A DNA stretch of 64,000 nt from JAXMHB01 sp046346965 (GTDB lineage Bacteria > Pseudomonadota > Gammaproteobacteria > Xanthomonadales > SZUA-5). Positions 48,892-56,493 of the stretch are shown in pieces. The position numbers were made by a program, and so were the translations under genes. The stretch lies in NCBI GenBank assembly GCA_046346965.1, contig JAXMHB010000005.1, positions 124,001-188,000 of the forward strand. Direction: 5' to 3'. Within the stretch, counting starts at the first letter, position 1. Each line of letters starts with the position of its first letter. The notes beneath the pieces were generated by a model. That model had not been told where the DNA came from. It saw nothing but the letters and a program-made list of their open reading frames with translations, and did not search any database.

Positions 48892-49757
48892 CAGTACATG
48901 TGCACGGCAAGCACGTGGAAGGCCGCGGTGATCACCAGGATCACCACCAGTGGCAGATGCGCCACATGCCAGAGCGAGAACAGGCGTTCGGCGGCGCCGT
49001 AGCGCGCAGCGGCAGTGGAAGCCTCCAGGTAGCGGGTCAACAGTTGCTCCAGCCGCTGCAAGCGATCCGGCGCGACCTGCCCGTGCTGGGCCACCACGGC
49101 GGCCAGGCACTGGCGCCAGGTGGCGCGCGCGCGCCGGCGCAGCGTCAGCTGCTGCCAAGGCGCCGCCAGCCCGCGGCGCGCGGTATCCGCGGCCAGCCGC
49201 GCGTGCGCATCCAGCGCCGCGTAGGCTGCGCTGTCGGCAGCCAGCATCGGCGCTGCTTCCGCCAGCGCCTGCGCCGCTTCGTTGCGCAGCTCGGCGGCGC
49301 TGCGCTGACGTCCGTACAAGCCGGCGTGCAGTTGCGCATACAGGAAGCGGCCGGCGATGCCGCTGGCCGCCACCACCACCATCGACCAGAATGCGACCTT
49401 GGCATTCAGCGAACCCAGCGACAGCTTGCAGTGCAGCAGGATCAGCAGCGGCCCGGCGATACCGAGCACCATGTGGCCGGCGAACCAGTAACGCAGCTTG
49501 CCCACCGGCAACAGGCGTTCGACGCGCTTGCGCACCGGATACAGCAACAGCAGCAGCATGGCGGACCCGCCGACCACACCCATCCAGTAGGCCAGATCGG
49601 AATCGACGCTGTAGGCATCGGTGAGCGCGCCCCAGACCACCAGCAGCGTCAGCGCGATCCAGAGCAGGCTGCGCTGCAGGCGACCGCCACGGCGGCGCGG
49701 CGGCGCGGCGCGGCGGGCCGGCGCGGACACAGGCAAGGCGGCTGCGGGTGTACTCAT
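48891..49757 (-). CDS. Four-helix membrane protein with paired histidines, probable b-type cytochrome
   Basis: This 288-residue first gene of the multiheme operon has a basic N-terminus and four hydrophobic segments (about residues 30-48, 57-75, 92-111, 117-137), a soluble helical middle, and a last helix near the C-terminus (about 265-285). Histidines sit inside or at the ends of helices: GHMVLG, LLHCKL, WHVAHLPLV and AFHVLAVHMY. That is the pattern of heme b ligation in cytochrome b or ferric-reductase-like proteins. It would take electrons from quinol or from a partner and pass them to the periplasmic cytochrome encoded next. The family itself is not recognised with certainty. Confidence 0.72.
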   Translation of the reverse strand: MSTPAAALPVSAPARRAAPPRRRGGRLQRSLLWIALTLLVVWGALTDAYSVDSDLAYWMGVVGGSAMLLLLLYPVRKRVERLLPVGKLRYWFAGHMVLGIAGPLLILLHCKLSLGSLNAKVAFWSMVVVAASGIAGRFLYAQLHAGLYGRQRSAAELRNEAAQALAEAAPMLAADSAAYAALDAHARLAADTARRGLAAPWQQLTLRRRARATWRQCLAAVVAQHGQVAPDRLQRLEQLLTRYLEASTAAARYGAAERLFSLWHVAHLPLVVILVITAAFHVLAVHMY

Positions 49758-49778
49758 CGGATGGCTTCCCCGGTGGAT

Positions 49779-49792
49779 TTGCGTCTGCGCAA
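49779..49792. promoter_or_regulatory. 5-4-5 dyad between the divergent cytochrome and oxidoreductase genes
   Basis: TTGCGTCTGCGCAA is a perfect inverted repeat in the 71-base divergent gap, 22 bases from one start codon and 37 from the other. The geometry is that of CRP/FNR-family sites and parallels the TTGAC/GTCAA box at ccoN, but the bases differ from the FNR consensus. Confidence 0.3.
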
Positions 49793-49828
49793 CATTGCTT
49801 TCTGCGCGAATTGGCTAGAGTCGCCGCC

Positions 49829-51130
49829 ATGAGCATCGATAACGACACCCTGTTGGGACTGACTTATGGCGCGCCGGTGGTCGCGGCGCTGGCGGGCTAT
49901 GCCTGGTACCGACGCCGCGTCGAGCGCGCGAATGCGGCGACCTTGGCGGAGGCCGAGGCGGCCGGACTGACCGAGGCGCCCTCGCTGCATCCGGTGGTCG
50001 ATCCGGGTCGCTGCATAGGCTCGGGCGGTTGCGCCGATGCCTGCCCGGAGGGCGCGCTCGGCATCGTCGGCGGCAAGGCGGCGCTGATCAATCCGGCGGT
50101 CTGCATCGGCCACGGCGCCTGCGCCGCGCACTGCCCGGTCGACGCCATCACGCTGGTGTTCGGCAGCGAGCGCCGCGGCATCGACATTCCCGCCGTCAGC
50201 CCGCGCTTCGAAACCGACGTGCCCGGCCTGTACATCGCCGGCGAGCTCGGCGGCATGGGCCTGATTCGCAAGGCGGCCGAACAAGGCAAACAGGCGATCC
50301 GCACGATCGCCGAGCGGCGCGTTGCCGGCATGGATTACGACGTGGTGATCGTCGGCGCCGGGCCGGCCGGCATCGGCGCCGGCCTCGGTGCGATGCAGGC
50401 CAAGCTGCGCTACGCGCTGATCGAACAGGAAGAGACCCTCGGCGGCACCGTGCTGCACTACCCGCGCCAGAAGATCGCGATGACTGCACCGGTCGATCTG
50501 CCGCTGGTCGGCAAGATGCGCTTCACCGAGGTCAGCAAGGAAAAATTGCTGGAGTTCTGGACCGACATCGTCGAGCGGACCCAACTGCAGATCCGTAGCG
50601 GCACCCGCATGGAAGCGGTCATCGCCACGCAGGGCGGCTTCGAAGTCCACACCAATCGCGGCGTGCTGCGCACCGGCAGCGTGCTGTTGGCGATCGGCCG
50701 ACGCGGCACGCCGCGCAAACTCGGCGTGCCCGGCGAGGAGCTGTCCAAGGTCGTGTATCGCTTGGTCGATCCGGCGCAGTACCAGGGACAGCGCGTGCTG
50801 GTGGTTGGTGGCGGCGACAGCGCCATCGAAGCCGCGCTCGCCTGCGCGCCGCACGCCGAGGTGATCCTGAGCTACCGCGGCAAGGCCTTCAATCGCATCA
50901 AGCCCGCCAACCGCAGCTACCTCGACCAAGCCATCGCGGCGGGCCGGCTGCGCGTGCTGCTGGGCAGCGAGGTCCGTCGTATCGCGCCGCAGTCGGTGTT
51001 CATCGAGGTCGAGGGCCAGGAGCAGCAGTACGTCAACGATGCGGTGATCGTGTGTGCCGGCGGTGTGCTGCCGACGCAGATGCTGAAGGAGCTGGGCGTC
51101 CGGGTGGAAACCAAGTACGGCACGCTGTAG
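49829..51130 (+). CDS. FAD-dependent NAD(P) oxidoreductase with N-terminal ferredoxin-like domain
   Basis: This 433-residue protein starts at ATG 49829 (MSIDNDTLLG). It has an N-terminal membrane helix (about residues 8-26) and a ferredoxin-like domain with C62-C68-C72 (RCIGSGGCADACP) and C92-C98-C102 (VCIGHGACAAHCP). In both clusters the second canonical Cys is replaced (Ser 65, His 95). A short linker precedes a thioredoxin-reductase-like flavoprotein with FAD motif VVIVGAGPAGIGAG and NAD(P) motif VLVVGGGDSAIEAAL. No redox CxxC pair is visible in the flavin domain. Divergent to the multiheme operon, it may feed electrons from NAD(P)H, or take them up, at the inner membrane. Confidence 0.85.
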   Translation: MSIDNDTLLGLTYGAPVVAALAGYAWYRRRVERANAATLAEAEAAGLTEAPSLHPVVDPGRCIGSGGCADACPEGALGIVGGKAALINPAVCIGHGACAAHCPVDAITLVFGSERRGIDIPAVSPRFETDVPGLYIAGELGGMGLIRKAAEQGKQAIRTIAERRVAGMDYDVVIVGAGPAGIGAGLGAMQAKLRYALIEQEETLGGTVLHYPRQKIAMTAPVDLPLVGKMRFTEVSKEKLLEFWTDIVERTQLQIRSGTRMEAVIATQGGFEVHTNRGVLRTGSVLLAIGRRGTPRKLGVPGEELSKVVYRLVDPAQYQGQRVLVVGGGDSAIEAALACAPHAEVILSYRGKAFNRIKPANRSYLDQAIAAGRLRVLLGSEVRRIAPQSVFIEVEGQEQQYVNDAVIVCAGGVLPTQMLKELGVRVETKYGTL

Positions 51131-51138
51131 CCGGGGGC

Positions 51139-51166
51139 AAAAAGCCGATTTTGAATCGGTTTTTTT
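51139..51166. terminator. Bidirectional terminator
   Basis: CCGATT and AATCGG pair around loop TTG, with an A-run on one side (51139-51143) and seven T on the other (51160-51166). This suits termination of both the oxidoreductase gene (plus) and the M56 peptidase gene (minus), which converge here. Confidence 0.85.
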
Positions 51167-51195
51167 CAGCCGCGGATGGCGCAATTCGGCCTCCA

Positions 51196-52170
51196 TCAGC
51201 GCACCAGCGGCAGCAGCAGGAACTCGCCGAGTTCGTGCAGTACGAAGGCGAGCGGCACGGCCGCCACGGCCCACAGACGTAGCGACACCCGCGGCGCGGG
51301 CAGGTAGGCAGCCGGCTGCAGCAGGGCGCGTACCCGCAGTGCCACGTCGCAGCCATCGAAGGCATGCATCAACGGCGCCGGCGTCGAGGGGCGCAACAAC
51401 ATGCGCTGGAAGCTGAGCAGCGCCGCCGCCACGGTCAGCCGGTGGGTGCGCTGTGCAGCCAGCTCGTCGCAGCAGAGTTCCACCGCCAGATCCCAGTCGG
51501 CGCGCAGCCGGTCGCGGGCGCGCGGCAACAGAATCGCGCTCGACACCACCAGCAACAAGCGCCAGTAGCCATCGCGCCGCTCCAGATGCGCCCGCTCATG
51601 TGCCACCAGCGCCTGCAATTCGACCAACGCGAGCTGCTGCTGCACCGAGGCGCTGACCAGTATCTGCGGACGCGGCCACGCCAGCGAGAGCGCCAGCGGC
51701 TGGGCGCTTTCGACCACTCCAACCTGCTGCGCATCGAGCTGGATCTGTGCACTGCAGGCATGCTGCAGGCAGCGCGCCGCGCGCAAGCCGGCGATCAAGG
51801 CACGCCCGGTGCGCCACAGTTGCAGCAGCACCAGCGCGCCCAGCAGAAACAACAGCAGCGTCATCAGCGAGTTCGGATTCGCCGCCACGCCGTGCATGGG
51901 GCAGGTGCTGGCATCGCCGCCGTGGCGCCATTGGCACCAGTCCAGCAGGCCGAGTTCCGACACCATCAGTGTAGGCATCAGCGGCAGCAGCACCGCGCAC
52001 CAGGCCAACAGCCAGGGCGCCAGCGCCCAGCGCAGCAGCAAGCGGGCGCGATCAGCCGGGGCGTAGCGCGCACAGGCGGCGAGGACGCAAGGGGTGGCGA
52101 TGCTGACCAGCCAGGCGCTGGCGGCCAGCGCCACCAGCAGGACATCGGCAGCCAGCATCAGCGGACTCAT
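51196..52170 (-). CDS. M56 family metallopeptidase (BlaR1/MecR1-like)
   Basis: This 324-residue membrane protein has about four helices and the zinc peptidase motif HERAH at residues 191-195 within LVAHERAHLERRDGYW. M56 proteins such as BlaR1 sense a signal outside the membrane and cleave a partner repressor. This one lacks a C-terminal penicillin-binding sensor domain; it ends shortly after a last hydrophobic segment. A BlaI/MecI-type repressor gene lies 3 bases upstream, the usual partnership. ATG 52170 is the natural start. Confidence 0.9.
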   Translation of the reverse strand: MSPLMLAADVLLVALAASAWLVSIATPCVLAACARYAPADRARLLLRWALAPWLLAWCAVLLPLMPTLMVSELGLLDWCQWRHGGDASTCPMHGVAANPNSLMTLLLFLLGALVLLQLWRTGRALIAGLRAARCLQHACSAQIQLDAQQVGVVESAQPLALSLAWPRPQILVSASVQQQLALVELQALVAHERAHLERRDGYWRLLLVVSSAILLPRARDRLRADWDLAVELCCDELAAQRTHRLTVAAALLSFQRMLLRPSTPAPLMHAFDGCDVALRVRALLQPAAYLPAPRVSLRLWAVAAVPLAFVLHELGEFLLLPLVR

Positions 52171-52173
52171 CGC

Positions 52174-52566
52174 TCAGCCCTCACGTTGGCGCTCCCGCAG
52201 CTCGCGCACCATGGCTTCGAGCTGGTCCAGCGTGTCCACATCGACATGCGCGCTGTGCTGGGCAAAGGCCGACAGCAGCGGCTGCGCGCCGCCGAGCGCA
52301 CTGGCGACGCTGTCGAGCACGCCGGCGGCAAACACCTCGCGACTGATCGCCGGCGAGTAGACGAAGGCATGGCTGACCTTGCGCCGGCGCAGCAGATTTT
52401 TGCGGTACAGCCGCTCCAGCGTGGACTGAACGGTATTGGAGGCGATACCGCGCGGCGCGCCGACCTGCTCATGCATGGTCCGCACATCGGCCTCTCCGGC
52501 ATCCCACAGCGCGTTGCACACCGCCATCTCCAAGTCGCCCAACGTCCAGTCCTTGAACCGCAGCAT
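52174..52566 (-). CDS. BlaI/MecI/CopY family transcriptional repressor
   Basis: This 130-residue winged-helix repressor starts at ATG 52566 (MLRFKDWTLGDLEM). The family signature is LGDLEMAVCNALWDAGE, with the recognition helix near NTVQSTLERLYRKN and the cleavable dimerisation region after it. The M56 peptidase encoded 3 bases downstream is the expected protease. A perfect 16-base palindrome lies about 42 bases upstream. Target genes beyond itself, and possibly the divergent cytochrome operon, are unknown. Confidence 0.92.
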   Translation of the reverse strand: MLRFKDWTLGDLEMAVCNALWDAGEADVRTMHEQVGAPRGIASNTVQSTLERLYRKNLLRRRKVSHAFVYSPAISREVFAAGVLDSVASALGGAQPLLSAFAQHSAHVDVDTLDQLEAMVRELRERQREG

Positions 52567-52607
52567 AGGAAGTCCTTCAACGCGCACCTGCGAACAGGGT
52601 ACCAAAA

Positions 52608-52623
52608 ACCGATCGCGATCGGT
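52608..52623. promoter_or_regulatory. 16-bp palindrome, candidate operator of the BlaI-like repressor
   Basis: ACCGATCGCGATCGGT is a perfect inverted repeat 42 bases before the repressor start codon. It differs from the TACAnnTGTA core of BlaI boxes, but position and symmetry suit an autoregulatory operator. A second palindrome, GGTCCGCGGACC, lies at 52708-52719 in the same 219-base divergent region. Confidence 0.4.
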
Positions 52624-52722
52624 CCCGGCGCCGCGAAGACTGCGAACAAAGTGTTGCGGCCTGGGTGACCCACTTCACACTCGCTGCACGCCCGCTCTGA
52701 TGCGTAGGGTCCGCGGACCAGA

Positions 52723-52738
52723 TTAAGTCCTGTTTAAG
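52723..52738 (+). promoter_or_regulatory. TTAAG direct repeat ahead of the SHP cytochrome operon
   Basis: TTAAG occurs twice with a 6-base gap (TTAAGTCCTGTTTAAG), an 11-base period typical of OmpR-class response regulators. It lies about 50 bases ahead of the first gene of an operon that ends with an OmpR-class regulator and its kinase, suggesting autoregulation. Confidence 0.5.
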
Positions 52739-52785
52739 TGCCGGGTCTGAGTCTGTAACGCATGTCACCCAGAGGAGCCTGATCT

Positions 52786-53184
52786 ATGCGTTATGCCCTG
52801 TACCTGCTGCTGTGCGCCCTGCCCGCGCCGCTGCCCGCCACGGATGCTGCCGCCGCGCTGGCCGAACGCGTCGCCCTGGCGCGCGCCGAGCAGGCCAGCT
52901 TCCAGCCCGATCCGGCGCGTGCGCGCCAGTGGTTCAGCACGGCGCACGCCAACGACTGGAGCTGCGCCAGTTGCCACACCCGCGATCCGCGCCAGCCGGG
53001 GCGCCACGTGATCACCGGGCGCGCGCTGCAGCCGCTGTCGCCGCTGGCTGCGCCCAGCCGCTTCACCGACGCCGCCAAGACCGAGAAGTGGTTCAAGCGC
53101 AACTGCCAGGATGTGCTGGATCGCCCGTGCACCGCCGCCGAACAGGCGGATGTGCTGGCCTACCTGCTGCAACCGGGAGCCTGA
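52786..53184 (+). CDS. SHP-type monoheme cytochrome c (DUF1924)
   Basis: This 132-residue periplasmic cytochrome has a signal peptide (MRYALYLLLCALPAPLPA) and one heme site, CASCH at 60-64. It resembles the sphaeroides heme protein: SCASCHTRDP, GRALQPLSPLAAPSRFTD, EKWFKRNCQDVL and CTAAEQADVLAYL all match that pattern, including the Asn-Cys segment that supplies the unusual Asn ligand and a disulfide. SHP binds O2 and NO and receives electrons from a diheme cytochrome encoded beside it. The downstream diheme cytochrome and cytochrome b genes complete the known set. Confidence 0.9.
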   Translation: MRYALYLLLCALPAPLPATDAAAALAERVALARAEQASFQPDPARARQWFSTAHANDWSCASCHTRDPRQPGRHVITGRALQPLSPLAAPSRFTDAAKTEKWFKRNCQDVLDRPCTAAEQADVLAYLLQPGA

Positions 53185-53187
53185 GCC

Positions 53188-53733
53188 ATGCGCACCGACG
53201 AAAAGCGCCGGCTGTTCGACGCCGTGGTGTGGACCTTCTCGGCCATGTTTCTGGTGGTGTTCCTGGTGCACGAGAGCCATCGCGGGCTGGCCTCGGCGCC
53301 GGCGCCAGCGGCCCCCGCCTGCAAGAGCGCACCGGCGCAGCCGCCGAGTCCGGCCGCGCGCAGCTACCTCAGCCAGTGTGGCGACTGCCACATCGCTTAC
53401 CCGGCGCGCATGCTGCCGGCGACCAGTTGGCGCCGCCTGATGGGAACGCTGGACGCACACTTCGGCCAGGACGCCAGCCTGGAGCCCGGTCAGCGCTTGC
53501 TGATCGAGCAATACCTCATCGCTGGCGCGCGCAAGCCGCGCGCCGATGATCCCAGCAGCGGTCCGCCGCGCATCACCACGATGCGCTGGTGGCGTCGCCA
53601 GCACGATCGCATCCGCGCGCAGCGCTGGACCCAGGCCAACATCCCCAGCCGCGCCGCCTGCGAATCCTGCCACCTGAATGCCGTCGAGGGCCGCTTCGGC
53701 AAGGTGCGCATCCCGAAGGCACCGGCGCCATGA
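53188..53733 (+). CDS. Diheme cytochrome c (DHC)
   Basis: This 181-residue membrane-anchored cytochrome has an N-terminal helix (about residues 12-28), a Pro/Ala linker, and two heme sites, CGDCH (64-68) and CESCH (158-162). Phrases such as ECGDCH-type SQCGDCHIAYPARMLP, WRRLMGTLDAHFG and ACESCHLNAVEG match the DHC family, the electron donor to SHP. It begins 3 bases after the SHP stop and its own stop overlaps the cytochrome b start as ATGA, so the three are made together. Confidence 0.92.
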   Translation: MRTDEKRRLFDAVVWTFSAMFLVVFLVHESHRGLASAPAPAAPACKSAPAQPPSPAARSYLSQCGDCHIAYPARMLPATSWRRLMGTLDAHFGQDASLEPGQRLLIEQYLIAGARKPRADDPSSGPPRITTMRWWRRQHDRIRAQRWTQANIPSRAACESCHLNAVEGRFGKVRIPKAPAP

Positions 53734-54383
53734 GCGGGTCGCGACTGGTCTGGGATCTGCCCACGCGCTGCCATCACGGCCTGCTGGCGGCCAGTTTTCT
53801 GGGCGCCTGGTGGATCAGCGACTCCGAACGCCTGCGCGCACAGCACATGCTGCTCGGCTACACGGTGCTGGCACTGATCGGCTTCCGTCTGCTGTGGGGC
53901 GTGATCGGAGGTCACCACGCGCGTTTCGTCCACTGGCCGCTGGCCGAGGTGGGGCCGTATCTGCGCGGACTGCTGCGCCGCCGCCCGGCGCACTTCGACG
54001 GCCACAACCCGGCCGGCAGCTGGGCCGCGCTGGCGTTGCTGGCTGGCGCCGCCGGCACCGCGGTCAGCGGCTGGATGGCGGGCGCCGAGGATTCGGCCGA
54101 GTGGGTGATCACGATGCACCGCTGGATCTGCAACGGCACGCTCGCGCTGGTCGGCGTGCACCTTGCCGGTGTGCTGGTCAGCAGCCTGCTGCACCGCGAG
54201 AATCTGCTGGCGGCCATGATCCATGGCAACAAGCGGCGGGCGCCGAAGGTGCACACTGCGCCGCGTCGCGCCATCGCCTGGCTGCTGCTGGCGCTGGTGT
54301 TGGGCCTGTGGACCGGGCTTTGGCATTGGCCCAGGCTGTCGCCGGGCAGCGCACTATGGTCATGGACTGCCGGAGTCAGCTGA
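53730..54383 (+). CDS. Cytochrome b561-type membrane protein
   Basis: This 217-residue protein starts MSGSRLVWDLPTRCHHG (ATG 53730). It has four main membrane helices with heme b histidines in RCHHGLL, HMLLGY, MHRWICNG and GVHLAGVL, as in Ni/Fe-hydrogenase-type or DHC-associated cytochrome b. It passes electrons from the quinone pool to the diheme cytochrome. A further C-terminal helix (AIAWLLLALVLGLWTG) follows a basic loop. The stop overlaps the response-regulator start (TGATG). Confidence 0.9.
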   Translation: MSGSRLVWDLPTRCHHGLLAASFLGAWWISDSERLRAQHMLLGYTVLALIGFRLLWGVIGGHHARFVHWPLAEVGPYLRGLLRRRPAHFDGHNPAGSWAALALLAGAAGTAVSGWMAGAEDSAEWVITMHRWICNGTLALVGVHLAGVLVSSLLHRENLLAAMIHGNKRRAPKVHTAPRRAIAWLLLALVLGLWTGLWHWPRLSPGSALWSWTAGVS

Positions 54384-55069
54384 TGCGATTGCTGCTGGTC
54401 GAAGACGATCCGATGCTGGGCGCGGCGCTCCGCCAGGGCCTGCAACAGGACGGCCACGCGGTCGACTGGGCGCGCACGCGCGCCGAAGCCGACACCGCCT
54501 GGCTGGCCAGCACCGATTTCAGCCTGACCTACGACGCCGTGGTGCTCGACCTCGGCTTGCCCGATGGCGCCGGTGTCGATTTGCTGCGCAAGGCGCGCGC
54601 GCGCCAGGTGCGTACGCCGGTGCTGATCGCCACCGCGCGTGACCGCGTGGCCGATCGCGTCGCCGGCCTTGATGCCGGCGCCGACGACTACATGGTCAAG
54701 CCGATCGATCTGGAAGAACTGAGCGCGCGCCTGCGGGCGCTGGCGCGCCGCCACGCCGGGCGTGCCGCGGCGCTGATCACGGCCGGCGAGATCCGCATCG
54801 ACCCGGCCACCCGCGAGGTCTGGCGCGCCGACGAGCCGGTGGAACTGACCGCGCGCGAGTACGCCGTGCTGATGGCGCTGGCCCGCCACCCGGGCGCCCT
54901 GTTGACGCGTGCGCAGATCGCCGAGGCCTTGTACGGCTGGGACGACTACATCGAGAGCAATGCGGTCGAGGTCTACATCCATCACCTGCGCCGCAAGCTC
55001 GGCAGCGACAGCATCCAGAATCAGCGCGGATTGGGCTACCGGCTGGCGACCGGGCTCGGCGCGACATGA
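54383..55069 (+). CDS. OmpR-family response regulator
   Basis: This 228-residue regulator starts MRLLLVEDDPMLG. The phospho-acceptor is D56 in VVLDLGLPD and the switch Lys is in YMVKPIDLEEL. The C-terminal winged helix includes YGWDDYIESNAVEVYIHHLRR-type recognition elements, as in QseB/PmrA relatives. Its gene overlaps both cytochrome b upstream (TGATG) and the kinase downstream (ATGA). It probably controls the SHP operon through the TTAAG direct repeat. Confidence 0.93.
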   Translation: MRLLLVEDDPMLGAALRQGLQQDGHAVDWARTRAEADTAWLASTDFSLTYDAVVLDLGLPDGAGVDLLRKARARQVRTPVLIATARDRVADRVAGLDAGADDYMVKPIDLEELSARLRALARRHAGRAAALITAGEIRIDPATREVWRADEPVELTAREYAVLMALARHPGALLTRAQIAEALYGWDDYIESNAVEVYIHHLRRKLGSDSIQNQRGLGYRLATGLGAT

Positions 55070-56418
55070 CCGCGCCGTGGTCGCTGCGACGACGGCTGAT
55101 CGGCCTGCTGGCGACGGCGGCGCTGCTCAGCTGGGCTGCCGGCAGCCTGTGGCTGTATCGCACGGCGCGGGTGGAAGCCGAGTCGCTGTTCGACGCTGCG
55201 CTGATCGAGACCGCGCACTCGGTGCTGGCGGTGATCGCGCACGAGATCCGCGCCGGCAATCACGAAGAGGACGAGGAAACTGAAATCGAGCTGGATGCCA
55301 TCGACCATCGGCATACCGAGCGCCTGTACTTCCACGTGCGGCGCCCGGGCGGCGAGTTGCTGTTTCGCTCGCCGGGCAGCCCGCAAGCGCCGCTGGGTGG
55401 CGACGGCGAGGGCAGCCGTGATCGCGCGGTCGAGGGCCAGATCTGGCGCGTGTACACGCTGACCGATCCGCGTTATCGCGTCAGTATCGATGTGGCGCAG
55501 CCGCGCGCCGCGCGCGATCGCATCGCCCAGGCCATTGCACTGCGGCTGCTGCTGCCCGGCATCGCGCTGATGGGGCTGCTGGCGCTCGGGGCTGGCGCCA
55601 TCGTGCGCCGGGTGACGGCGCCGATCGTGCGTTATTCCGAGCGCATCGACACCCGCAGCCCGGGCGATCGTGCGCCCGTCCCTGCCGATGAGCTGCCGCA
55701 AGAGATGCGCCCGGTGGCGCAGGCGATCGACCGCTTGCTGCAGCGCATCGACCAGGCGCTGCTGCATGAGCGCACATTGACGGCCGACGCGGCGCACGAG
55801 TTGCGCACGCCGCTGGCGGCGATGCGCGCGCAGGCGCAGGTGGCGCTGCGCGCGCGCGATGAGGCCGAACGCCGCGCGGCGCTGCAAACCCTGATGCAAG
55901 GCGTGGACCGCGCCGCCCGCAGCGTCGATGCGGTGATGTCGATGGCCCGCCTCGACGCCGCGCAGATCGATCGCCGGGAACTGGCCGAGCTCGATCTGGC
56001 GCGGCTGCTGGCGCTGGTCGCCGAGGAGTTCCGCAACGAGGCGGCGCAACGCCAGTGCGCGCTGCAGCTGGACGCCGGCGCGCTGCTGGATCGAGTCGAT
56101 GCCGACGCCTACGCGCTGCTGCTGCGCAATCTGATCGACAACGCCCTGCGGCACGCCCGGCAGACGGTGCGCGTCGAGCTGCTGCAGAGCGGACAGCACG
56201 GCGAACTGCGCGTGCTCGACGATGGCCCCGGCATGCCCGAGGACCAGCGCCAACGTGCCTTTGACCGCTTCTATCGCGCCAGCCACGGCGGTGGCGCCGG
56301 CCTCGGGCTGGCGCTGGTGCGCCGGGTGGCCGAATTGCATCAAGGCAGCGTGGGTCTGTGTGCGGGCCTGGGTGCGCAGGGCTTTGGCGTCTGCGTGCGC
56401 TGGCCACTGGCGCGCTGA
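55066..56418 (+). CDS. Sensor histidine kinase (QseC-like)
   Basis: This 450-residue kinase has two membrane helices (about residues 10-31 and 160-181) flanking a periplasmic sensor of about 125 residues, then HisKA with phospho-acceptor H244 in TADAAHELRTPLAA, and an HATPase with NLIDNALRHA, LDDGPGMP and GAGLGLALVRR. The sensor contains a cluster of acidic and His residues (about 66-85, from NHEEDEETE to DHRHTE), suggesting metal or cation sensing. It is the last gene of the SHP operon. Confidence 0.93.
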   Translation: MTAPWSLRRRLIGLLATAALLSWAAGSLWLYRTARVEAESLFDAALIETAHSVLAVIAHEIRAGNHEEDEETEIELDAIDHRHTERLYFHVRRPGGELLFRSPGSPQAPLGGDGEGSRDRAVEGQIWRVYTLTDPRYRVSIDVAQPRAARDRIAQAIALRLLLPGIALMGLLALGAGAIVRRVTAPIVRYSERIDTRSPGDRAPVPADELPQEMRPVAQAIDRLLQRIDQALLHERTLTADAAHELRTPLAAMRAQAQVALRARDEAERRAALQTLMQGVDRAARSVDAVMSMARLDAAQIDRRELAELDLARLLALVAEEFRNEAAQRQCALQLDAGALLDRVDADAYALLLRNLIDNALRHARQTVRVELLQSGQHGELRVLDDGPGMPEDQRQRAFDRFYRASHGGGAGLGLALVRRVAELHQGSVGLCAGLGAQGFGVCVRWPLAR

Positions 56419-56493
56419 ATACGATTGCAGCGCCCGCGCCGCCGCGGCGGCAGTTTCTACACTGCGCCGTCCTCGCATCCGAGCGCTGTTGCC

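Noticed and set aside
46768..49002. Plus-strand open frame of about 744 codons rich in Ala, Val and Leu that looks like a membrane protein
   Set aside because: It is the complement of the CXXCH-rich 24-heme gene; the apparent hydrophobic stretches are reversed heme-motif codons.
52174..52605. A longer start for the BlaI-like repressor at 52605
   Set aside because: The extra 13 residues are not family-like, and ATG 52566 gives the standard N-terminus.
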